From: Scylla paramamosain
Taxonomy: Eukaryota; Arthropoda; Malacostraca; Decapoda; Portunidae
DNA length: 64,000 nt
Direction: 5' to 3'
NCBI RefSeq assembly: GCF_035594125.1
Contig: NC_087166.1
Coordinates: 16,668,266 to 16,732,265 of the forward strand
Part shown: piece after piece, positions 1 to 10,732 of the stretch
Layout of the letters: every line of letters starts with the position of its first letter
Numbering within the stretch: the stretch's first letter is position 1
Notes under the pieces: generated by a model
Database searches by the model: none
Told to the model about the DNA's origin: nothing
What the model saw: the letters and a program-made list of their open reading frames with translations, nothing else
Translations under genes and position numbers: made by a program

Positions 1-1567
1 GCGGTTTGGTGCCTACCACTCTCAAAAACATTCAAAACACATCTTTTCTATTAATGTCCTTTCGTTTCCGCACATACGAGCCTTTGGTCCTATAATAATA
101 CACGTGTCTCGTAATGTCCTTTTGTTTCTCCATATAGAGTGCTTTCCATGCATTCTAGCGTTTTTGTAAGGAAAAGAAAAAAAAAATTTTTTTTTTTTGT
201 AATGTTATTCTTTTCTCTGTAAAGGGTGTTTTACATGCGTTTTAAGGATTTTGAAAATATTCAAAAGACACGTTTTTGGTGATGTTGTTTTGTATTCCCA
301 TATCCGGTGTTTTGAATGCTATTTAGCGTTTTGTTGCTTAACACGCTGAAAATCACGCAAAAGACGTTTCTGGAATTATAGTTTCATTTCCCTATATAGG
401 GAATTTTGCATCCATTTTGGCGTTTTGGTACCTAACACTGTAAAGAATATTTTAATTACACGTTTTTGGTAATGTCATTTTTCTCCATAGAACGCTATTT
501 ATGCGTATTAGCGTTTTGGTACCTAAGAAGCTCTAAAACACTTATAATACACGTTTTTCGTAATGTCCTTTGGTTTCGCCATATAGGGTGCTATGCATGC
601 ATTTTTAGTGTTTCGTTACATAACATGGTGAAAAACACTCAAAAACCACGTTTTTGGTAATGTTATTATGTTTCTCCATTAAGAGTGCCATTCAGTTGAT
701 TTAATGTTTTGTACTTTAAGAAACTCAGACACTCATAATACACGTTTCTCGTAATTTCCTTTCGTAATTTCGTAATTTCGTAATTTCCTTTCCTTTTCGT
801 TTCCCCTTTCCATGTTTTTTTGGTGTTTTTGTATGTAACAAGCTCAAAACACTCAAAATACACGTTTTTGGTGATGTTATTCTGTTCCTCCATAAAAGGA
901 GTTTTGGATGTGTTTTAGCATTTTGGAACGTAAGAAGCAAACGCTTGAAAGACATGTTTTTGGTGATGTTATGTTGTATTCTCATATAGGATACTTTCCA
1001 TGCTAATTAGGATGTGTTGAAAAAATAAAAAAGACATTTTTCTTGTCATGTCGTTTCATTTACCCCTGTAGAAGAATTTGCAAGCACTTTGGCATTTTAT
1101 AACCTAACAATGTGAAAAACACTCAAATTACACGTTTTTTTTCGTAATTATGTACTGTTTCTCCTAACAGTGTGCTACTCATGCGTTTTAGCTTTTCGAG
1201 CCTAAGAAGCGCAAAATCACTCATAATACACGTTTCTTGTAATATCTTTTCGTTTCCCCATATAGGATGTTTTTGCATGCATTTTGTCGTTTCGGTACCT
1301 GAGATGGTTAAAAATACATACATACATACACACACACAAAAAAAAAATCTTTTTCTCCATTAAGAGTGCTGTTCACGCTTTTTAGCGTTTTGGTACCTAA
1401 GAAACTCAAAAACACTCATAATACGTGTTTTTGTAATGTCGTTTTGCTTCATCATATAGGGTGCTTTGGATGCATTTTGGTCTTTTTGTACGTAAGAAGT
1501 TGTAAAACACTAGAAATAGCCGTTTTTTTTTATTTTTATTTTAGCGTTTTGGTACATACAGAACATT
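1..1567 (+). repeat. 96-bp satellite, pentamer-cycle array (outer left arm of palindrome 1)
   Basis: Tandem monomers of about 96 bp. Each starts with CACGTTTTTGGTAATG or CACGTTTCTCGTAATG, passes through a CATATAG box, a GCATGC box and a TTTTGGTACC box, and ends in CTCAAAAACACTCAAAA. The monomers follow an ordered cycle of five classes: a (CGTAATGTCCTTT), b (ATTCTGTTTCTCCATAAAGG), c (GTTTTGTATTCCCATAT, ending CTAACACGCTGAAAA), d (TTTCATTTCCCTATATAGG, ending ACACTGTAAAG or ACAATGTGAAAA) and e (CTATTTATGCG, ending CTCATAATA). Some classes are skipped, for example a to d near 610. The whole block is repeated in inverse at 10733-12295. No coding potential is credible here. Confidence 0.9.
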
Positions 1568-2040
1568 ACTAAAAACATTTATTTTCAATGTTTTTCACAA
1601 TTCTATGTACCAAAACGTCAAAATGCCTCCAGAGCACCATCTATGGGAAAATGAAACGACATTTCCAGAAACATGTCTTTTGAGTGTTGATGAACGTGGT
1701 AAGTACCAAAGTTATAAAAAAGCATGGAAAGCTACCTATATGAAAGAACAAGACAACCAAAAATTTATCTTTTGGGTATTTTCAGCTACTTATGTATGCA
1801 AAAATCCCTTTATTACCATAAACAATTTTTTTTTTCTTTTTACATATAAAAAGAAACATAAATGCATGCAAAATACTTTGCAAGGGGAAACGAAAAGACA
1901 TTACAAGAAACTTTTATTATGAGTGTTTTTTTTTTTTTATTTCTATTTGACACATTGAAGGGCACTCTATATGGAGAAAAGAACAAGATTACAAAAATGT
2001 GCTTTTTGAGTGTTTTTCACATTGTTAGGTAAGAAAACAC
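1568..2040 (-). repeat. Inverted 470-bp satellite segment 'P' (left copy)
   Basis: The monomer orientation flips at about 1568 and flips back at about 2037. The segment carries unusual, diverged monomers, for example around 1605-1750 with the phrase ATGCCTCCAGAGCACCATCT. The same segment recurs three more times: in inverse at 10259-10732, directly at about 42115-42548, and in inverse at about 47616-48130. That makes it a useful marker module for the two large palindromes. The right-hand junction contains a short dyad, ACACT then ATAAAG then AGTGT, at about 2036-2052. Confidence 0.8.
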
Positions 2041-5000
2041 TATAAAGAGTGTTATTTATGGGTTTTAGCTTTTTCATACATAACGAACTTAAAAAAAAAA
2101 ACTCATAATACACGTTTCTCGTAACATCCTTTCATTTTCCAAACATAGGGTTCTTTCCATGTATTTAGGCGTTTTTATAGGTAACATGATCAAAAACACT
2201 CAAAATACATGTTTTTGGTAATGTTATTCTGTTTCTCCATAAAGGGTGTTTTGCATGCGTTTTAGCGTTTTGGTATGTAAGAAGCTCAAAAACACGTAAA
2301 GGCAGGTTCTTGGTAAAAGTTGGTTTTATTCCCATATAATGTGATTGCCCTCCTTTTTAGTGCTTTATTTCCTATCACGCTCAAAAACACTCAAAAGACA
2401 CTTTTCTGGTAATGTCATTTTTTTCCCACATAAAGCTAGTTTCCCATGCAATTTTTGGTTTTGGTAACTAACAATGTGAAAAGCACTCAAAATACATGCA
2501 TTTGGTAAGGTTGTTCTGTATTCTCAATTAAGAGTGTTATTTCTGAGTTTCAGCATTTTGGTATATAAGAAACTTCTCCATATACACCGAGTTTTTGCGA
2601 TTTTTGCCTTGTGGCTGTTGTGAAACTATAAAACACTCATTATACACGTTTCTCGTAATGTCTTTTTGTATCCTAATATAGAGTGCTTTCCATCCATTTT
2701 CGTGTTTTTTGAAGGTAAGAAGCCCAAAAACACTCAAAATATACCTTTTTGGTAATATTATTCTATTTCTCCATATTCGTTGGTTTGCATCCGTTTTAGC
2801 GTTTTTCTACGTAAAACACTGAAAAGACACATTTTCAGTAATTTTGTGATGGATTCCCACATTGAGTGACTTACATATTATTTATCGTTTTGGTGCCTAA
2901 CATGCTGAAAAAAACCACAAAAGACAGGTTTCTGGTACGGTCGTATAATTTCTTCATATAGGTGGCTTTGCATGCACTTTAGGTTTTGGTACATAACAAT
3001 CCGAAAAAAAAGCTATAATTAACTTTTTTTCATAATGTTCTTTTTTCACATAAATTCCCTGAATTTTGGCAGAATTTTGGCATCTCAGTACCTATGAAGA
3101 TGAATAAAAAAAATCCTATTTTTTTTTTTTTTATTTAATTTTTTTCTCTATAAAGAGTGTTATTTGTGGGTTTTAGCTTTTTGGTATTAAAGAACTTAAA
3201 AACACTCATAATACACGTTTCTCGAAATGTCCTTTCGTTTCCCAAACATAAGATTCTTTGCATGTTTTTAAGCGCTTTTATAGGTAACATGATCAAAAAC
3301 ACTCAAAATACATGTTTTTCGTAATGTTATTCTGTTTCTAAATAAATGGTGTTTTGCATGCGTTTTAGCATTTTGGTATATAAGGAGCTCAAAAACACTT
3401 AGAAAAAACATTTGGTAAAAGTTGGTTTTATTCCCATGTACTGTGATTGCCCTGCTTTTTAGTGCTTTATTGCCTATCATGCTAAAAAAAAAAAAACACT
3501 TAAAAGACACTTTTCTGGTAATGTCATTTTTTTTCCCACATAAAGCTACTTTCACATGCAATTTGGGGTTTTGGTAACTAAGAATGTAAAGAACACTCAA
3601 AATACACGCATCTGGTAAGGTTGTTCTGTTTCTCAGTTAAGAGAGTTATTCAGGAGTTTCACCATTTTGGTATCTAAGAAACTTCTCCATATATAAGAGT
3701 TTTTGCGTTTTTTGCCTTGTGCTTCTTGAGAATCTATAAAACACTCATTATACACGTTTCTCGTAATGTCCTTTTGTTAACCAATATAGAGAGCTTTTCA
3801 TCCATTTTTGCGTTTTTTGTTAAAAAGCTCAAAAATACTCAAAATACTCGTATACCTTTTTGGTAATCTTATTCTATTTTTTCATGTTGGTTGGTTTTGC
3901 ATCCGTTTTAGCATTTCTCTACTTAAAACACGGAAAAGACACGTTTTTAGTAATTTGTTTTGGATTCCCATATAGAATGACTTCCATATTATTTATTGTT
4001 TTGGAGACTAACATGCTGCCTGAAAAAAATACTAGAAATACAGGTTTCTCGTAAAGTCGTTTAATTTCCCCATATTGTTGGCTTTGCATGCACTTTAGGG
4101 TTTTGTGCATTAACAGTCCCCAAAAAAAAGCTAAAATTAACTTTTTTGATATTGTTTTTTTTCATATAATTTCCCTGAATTTTGCCAGAATTTTGGGATC
4201 TCGGTACCTATCAAGAAGAATAACAAAAAAAAAAATCCTATTTACTTATTACTTTATTTTCTCTCTATAAAAGAGGTTTTAGCTTTTTTGTACTTATGGA
4301 ACTTAAAAACATTCATAATACACGTTTCTCGTAATGTCCTTTCGTTTCCCAGACATAGGGTTCTTTGCATGTATTTAAGCGTTTTTATAAGTAACATGAT
4401 CAAAAACACTCAAAATACTTGTTTTTGGTAATGTTAATCTGTTTTTCCATAAAGGGTGTTTTGCAGGCGTTTTAGCGTTTTGGTATATAAGGAGCTCAAA
4501 AACACTTGAAGGCATGTTCTTGATAAAAGATGGTTTTATTCCCATGTAATGTGATTGCCCTCCTTTTTAGTGCTTTATTGCCTAACACGCTCAAAAACAC
4601 TCAAAAGACACTTTTCAGGTAATGTCATTTTTTTACCACATAAAGCTAGTTTTGCATGCAATTTGGGGTTTTGGTAACTAAGAATGTGAAAAACAGTCAA
4701 AATACATGCATATCGTAAGGTTGTTCTGTATTCTCAATTAAGAGTGTATTCTTGAGTTTCAGCATTTTAGTATCTAAGAAACTTATCCATATACACGAGT
4801 TTTTGCTTTTTTTGCCTTGTGGTTATTGTGAAACTATAAAACACTCATTATACAAGTTTCTCGTAATGTCCTTTTGTATCTCAATATAGAGTGCTTTCTA
4901 TCCATTTTCGCGTTTTTTGTAGGTAAGAAGCTCAAAAACACTGAAAATATACCTTTTTTGGTAATGTTATTCTATTTCTTCATATTCGTTGGTTTGCATC

Positions 5001-6931
5001 TGTTTTAGCGTTTTTCTTCGTAAAACACTGAAAAGACACTTTTTCAGTAATTTTGTGATGGATTCCCATATTGAGTGACTTCCATATTATATATCGTTTT
5101 GGTGCCTAACATGCTGAAAAACACTCAAAAGACAGGTATCTGGTAAAGTCGTTTAATATCCCCATATAGGTGGCTTTGCATGCACTTTAGGGTTTGGTAC
5201 ATAACAGTCCGAAAAAAAGCTAAAATAAAATTTTTTTCATAATTTTCTTTTCTCATATAATTTTCCTGAATTTTGTCAGAATTTTGGCATCTTGTTACCT
5301 ATGGAGATGAATAACAAAAAAATAAATAAATTCCTATCTTTTTATTTGTTTTTTTTTCTATAAACAGTGTTATTTATGGGTTTTAGCTAAATGGTACTTA
5401 AAGAACTTAAAAACACTCGTAATACATGTTTCTCGAAATGTCCTTTAATTTCCCAAACATAAGGTTCTTTGCATGTATTTAAGCGTTTTTATAGGTAACA
5501 TGATCAAAAACACTCAAAATACATGTTTTTGGTAATGTTATTCTATTTCTCCATAAAGGGTGTTTTGCATTCGTTTTAGCGTTTTGGTATATAAGGAGCT
5601 CAAAACACTTAAAGGCAAGTTCTTAGTAAAAGTTAGTTTTATTTCCATGTAATGTGATTGCCCTGCTTTTTAGTGCTTTATTGCCTATCATGCTAAAAAA
5701 AAAAAAAAACACACTTAAAAGACACTTTTCTGATAATGTCATTTTTTTCCTACATAAAGCTACTTTCACATAAAATTTCGGGTTTTGGTAAATAAGAATG
5801 TGAAAAACACTCAAAATACACGCATTTGGTAAGGTTGTTCTGTTTCTCAATTAAGAGTGTTATTCAGGAGTTTCAGCATTTTGGTATCTAAGAAACTTCT
5901 CCATATACATGAGTTTTTGCGTTTCTTGCCTTGTCATTCTTGAGAATCTATAAAACACTCATTATACACGTTTCTCGTAATGTCCTTTTGTTAACCAATA
6001 GAGAGAGCTTTGCATCCATTTTCGCGTTTTTTGTAAGTAAAAAGCTCAAAAAACACTCAAATTATACCTTTTTGGTAATCTTATTCTATTTCTTCATGTT
6101 GGTTGGTTTGCATCCGTTTTAGCGTTTTTCTACGTAAAACACGAAAAAGACACGTTTAAAGTAATTTTGTTTTGGATTCCCACATAGAATGACTTCAATA
6201 TTATTTATTGTTTTGGTGACTAACATGCTGAAAAACACTAGAAACACACGTTTCTCGTAAAGTCGTTTAATTTTTCCATATAGTTGGCTTTGCATGCACT
6301 TCATGGTTTGGTACATAACAGTCCGAAAAAAAAAACTAAAATTAAGTTTTTTGATAATGTTCTTTTTACACATAATTTCCCTAAATTTTGCCAGAATTTT
6401 GGCATCTTAGTACCTATGAAGAAGAATAAAAAAAAAAATCCTATTTTTTTATTATTTCTTTATTTTTTTTTTTTTTTTTTCTCTATAAAGCGGTTTTAGC
6501 TTTTTGGTACTTATGGAACTTAAAAACACGCACAATACACGTTTCTCGTAATGTCCTTTCCTTTCCCAGACATAGGGTTCTTTGCATGTATTTAAGCGTT
6601 TTTAGAGGTAACATGATCAAAAACACTGAAAATACTTGTTTTTGGTAATGTTAATCTGTTTCTCCATAAAGGGTGTTTTGCATGTGTTTTAGCGTTTTGG
6701 TATATAAGGAGTTAAAAAACACTTAAAGGCAAGTTCTTGGTAAATGTTGGTTTTATTCCCATGTAATGTGATTGCCCTCCTTTTTAGTGCTTTATTGCCA
6801 AACTCTCTCAAACACCCTCAAAAGACACTTTTCTGGTAATGTCATTTTCTTTCCCACATAAAGCTAGTTTCGCATGCAATTTGGGGTTCTAGTAACTAAG
6901 AATGTGAAAAACACTCAAAAATACACGCATG
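2041..6931 (+). repeat. 1.1-kb higher-order (decamer) satellite array, 4.4 copies
   Basis: Decamer units begin at the class-a monomer at 2111, 3214, 4321, 5424 and 6538, giving periods of 1103, 1107, 1103 and 1114 bp. Each unit is two diverged pentamers (a-b-c-d-e, a'-b'-c'-d'-e'). Two e monomers are lengthened: one by about 55 bp (phrase GAGTTTTTGCGTTTTTTGCC) and one by about 85 bp (phrase CTGAATTTTGCCAGAATTTT plus an A/T tract). Successive units look like two alternating subtypes, with either CTCTATAAAGAGTGTTATTT or a shorter CTCTATAAAG-CGGTTTTAGC type at the e' monomer. The array ends abruptly at a fold-back hairpin. Confidence 0.9.
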
Positions 6932-6959
6932 TATGCGTGTATTTTTGAGTGTTTTTCAC
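6904..6959. repeat. Perfect 27-bp hairpin at the turn point of palindrome 1
   Basis: Two 27-bp arms (6904-6930 and 6933-6959) are separated by two bases, GT, and pair perfectly around ACGCAT-GT-ATGCGT. The left arm is the end of a normal class-d monomer running into class e. The right arm is its exact reverse complement, after which the sequence changes register. This is what a strand switch or fold-back join looks like. Confidence 0.85.
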
Positions 6960-9900
6960 TCAAAAAATAATAAAGTTTCACTCAAAAAATAATTAAAAAT
7001 ATAAAGAAATAATTAAAAAATAGGATTTTTTTTTTATTCTTCTTCATAGGTAATAAGATGCCAAAATAAAATTTTATTTTAGCTTTTTTTCGGACTGTTA
7101 TGTACCAAACCCTAAAGTGCATGCAAAGCCACCTATATGGGGATATTAAACGACTTTACCAGATACCTGTCTTTTGAGTGTTTTTCAGCATGTTAGGCAC
7201 CAAAACGATATATAATATGGAAGTCACTCAATATGGGAATCCATCACAAAATTACTGAAAAAGTGTCTTTTCAGTGTTTTACGAAGAAAAACGCTAAAAC
7301 AGATGCAAACCAACGAATATGAAGAAATAGAATAACATTACCAAAAAAGGTATATTTTCAGTGTTTTTGAGCTTCTTACCTACAAAAAACGCGAAAATGG
7401 ATAGAAAGCACTCTATATTGAGATACAAAAGGACATTACGAGAAACTTGTATAATGAGTGTTTTATAGTTTCACAAGAACCACAAGGCAAAAAAAGCAAA
7501 AACTCGTGTATATGGATAAGTTTCTTAGATACTAAAATGCTGAAACTCAAGAATACACTCTTAATTGAGAATACAGAACAACCTTACGATATGCATGTAT
7601 TTTGACTGTTTTTCACATTCTTAGTTACCAAAACCCCAAATTGCATGCAAAACTAGCTTTATGTGGTAAAAAAATGACATTACCTGAAAAGTGTCTTTTG
7701 AGTGTTTTTGAGCGTGTTAGGCAATAAAGCACTAAAAAGGAGGGCAATCACATTACATGGGAATAAAACCATCTTTTATCAAGAACATGCCTTTAAGTGT
7801 TTTTGAGCTCCTTATATACCAAAACGCTAAAACGCCTGCAAAACACCCTTTATGGAAAAACAGATTAACATTACCAAAAACAAGTATTTTGAGTGTTTTT
7901 GATCATGTTACTTATAAAAACGCTTAAATACATGCAAAGAACCCTATGTCTGGGAAACGAAAGGACATTACGAGAAACGTGTATTATGAATGTTTTTAAG
8001 TTCCATAAGTACAAAAAAGCTAAAACCTCTTTTATAGAGAGAAAATAAAGTAATAAGTAAATAGGATTTTTTTTTTTGTTATTCTTCTTGATAGGTACCG
8101 AGATCCCAAAATTCTGGCAAAATTCAGGGAAATTATATGAAAAAAAACAATATCAAAAAAGTTAATTTTAGCTTTTTTTTGGGGACTGTTAATGCACAAA
8201 ACCCTAAAGTGCATGCAAAGCCAACAATATGGGGAAATTAAACGACTTTACGAGAAACCTGTGTTTCTAGTATTTTTTTCAGGCAGCATGTTAGTCTCCA
8301 AAACAATAAATAATATGGAAGTCATTCTATATGGGAATCCAAAACAAATTACTAAAAACGTGTCTTTTCCGTGTTTTAAGTAGAGAAATGCTAAAACGGA
8401 TGCAAAACCAACCAACATGAAAAAATAGAATAAGATTACCAAAAAGGTATATTTTGAGTATTTTTGAGCTTTTTAACAAAAAACGCAAAAATGGATGGAA
8501 AGCTCTCTATATTGGTTAACAAAAGGACATTACGAGAAACGTGTATAATGAGTGTTTTATAGATTCTCAAGAAGCACAAGGCAAAAAACGCAAAAACTCT
8601 TATATATGGAGAAGTTTCTTAGATACCAAAATGGTGAAACTCCTGAATAACTCTCTTAACTGAGAAACAGAACAACCTTACCAGATGCGTGTATTTTGAG
8701 TGTTCTTTACATTCTTAGTTACCAAAACCCCAAATTGCATGTGAAAGTAGCTTTATGTGGGAAAAAAAATGACATTACCAGAAAAGTGTCTTTTAAGTGT
8801 TTTTTTTTTTTTTAGCATGATAGGCAATAAAGCACTAAAAAGCAGGGCAATCACAGTACATGGGAATAAAACCAACTTTTACCAAATGTTTTTTCTAAGT
8901 GTTTTTGAGCTCCTTATATACCAAAATGCTAAAACGCATGCAAAACACCATTTATTTAGAAACAGAATAACATTACGAAAAACATGTATTTTGAGTGTTT
9001 TTGATCATGTTACCTATAAAAGCGCTTAAAAACATGCAAAGAATCTTATGTTTGGGAAACGAAAGGACATTTCGAGAAACGTGTATTATGAGTGTTTTTA
9101 AGTTCTTTAATACCAAAAAGCTAAAACCCACAAATAACACTCTTTATAGAGAAAAAAATTAAATAAAAAAAAAAAAAATAGGATTTTTTTTATTCATCTT
9201 CATAGGTACTGAGATGCCAAAATTCTGCCAAAATTCAGGGAATTTATGTGAAAAAAGAACATTATGAAAAAAAGTTAATTATAGCTTTTTTTTCGGATTG
9301 TTATGTACCAAAACCTAAAGTGCATGCAAAGCCACCTATATGAAGAAATTATACGACCGTACCAGAAACCTGTCTTTTGTGGTTTTTTTCAGCATGTTAG
9401 GCACCAAAACGATAAATAATATGTAAGTCACTCAATGTGGGAATCCATCACAAAATTACTGAAAATGTGTCTTTTCAGTGTTTTACGTAGAAAAACGCTA
9501 AAACGGATGCAAACCAACGAATATGGAGAAATAGAATAACATTACCAAAAAGGTATATTTTGAGTGTTTTTGGGCTTCTTACCTTCAAAAAACACGAAAA
9601 TGGATGGAAAGCACTCTATATTAGGATACAAAAAGACATTACGAGAAACGTGTATAATGAGTGTTTTATAGTTTCACAACAGCCACAAGGCAAAAATCGC
9701 AAAAACTCGGTGTATATGGAGAAGTTTCTTATATACCAAAATGCTGAAACTCAGAAATAACACTCTTAATTGAGAATACAGAACAACCTTACCAAATGCA
9801 TGTATTTTGAGTGCTTTTCACATTGTTAGTTACCAAAACCAAAAATTGCATGGGAAACTAGCTTTATGTGGGAAAAAAATGACATTACCAGAAAAGTGTC

Positions 9901-10258
9901 TTTTGAGTGTTTTTGAGCGTGATAGGAAATAAAGCACTAAAAAGGAGGGCAATCACATTATATGGGAATAAAACCAACTTTTACCAAGAACCTGCCTTTA
10001 CGTGTTTTTGAGCTTCTTACATACCAAAACGCTAAAACGCATGCAAAACACCCTTTATGGAGAAACAGAATAACATTACCAAAAACATGTATTTTGAGTG
10101 TTTTTGATCATGTTACCTATAAAAACGCCTAAATACATGGAAAGAACCCTATGTTTGGAAAATGAAAGGATGTTACGAGAAACGTGTATTATGAGTTTTT
10201 TTTTTAAGTTCGTTATGTATGAAAAAGCTAAAACCCATAAATAACACTCTTTATAGTG
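6932..10258 (-). repeat. 1.1-kb decamer satellite array, inverted (right half of palindrome 1)
   Basis: This is the reverse complement of the array at 2041-6931. Pairing resumes at 7069 (mate 5233) and then continues with few differences outward; for example 8032-8383 mirrors 3919-4270, and 8757-9029 mirrors 3268-3545. It is shorter than its mate. After 27 bp of perfect fold-back it resembles the reverse complement of about 6395-6480, then jumps to the mate of 5233. The right half therefore lacks about 0.4 kb plus about one 1.1-kb unit. Confidence 0.88.
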
Positions 10259-10732
10259 TTTTCTTACCTAACAATGTGAAAAACACTCAAAAAGCACATT
10301 TTTGTAATCTTGTTCTTTTCTCCATATAGAGTGCCCTTCAATGTGTCAAATAGAAATAAAAAAAAAAAACACTCATAATAAAAGTTTCTTGTAATGTCTT
10401 TTCGTTTCCCCTTGCAAAGTATTTTGCATGCATTTATGTTTCTTTTTATATGTAAAAAGAAAAAAAAATTGTTTATGGTAATAAAGGGATTTTTGCATAC
10501 ATAAGTAGCTGAAAATACCCAAAAGATAAATTTTTGGTTGTCTTGTTCTTTCATATAGGTAGCTTTCCATGCTTTTTTATAACTTTGGTACTTACCACGT
10601 TCATCAACACTCAAAAGACATGTTTCTGGAAATGTCGTTTCATTTTCCCATAGATGGTGCTCTGGAGGCATTTTGACGTTTTGGTACATAGAATTGTGAA
10701 AAACATTGAAAATAAATGTTTTTAGTAATGTT
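10259..10732 (+). repeat. Inverted satellite segment 'P' (right copy, palindrome 1)
   Basis: This is the reverse complement of 1568-2040. Both boundary strand switches are conserved: ACACTCTTTATAGTGTT at about 10246-10262, and GTAATGTTCTG running into TATGTACCAAAACG near 10733. Differences from the mate are mainly single-base changes in A/T runs, for example the tract near 10465-10472. Confidence 0.8.

Noticed and set aside
1568..2040. The 470-bp P segment as a solo LTR or separate element
   Set aside because: It consists of recognisable satellite monomers in reverse orientation, with no TG...CA ends or target duplication.
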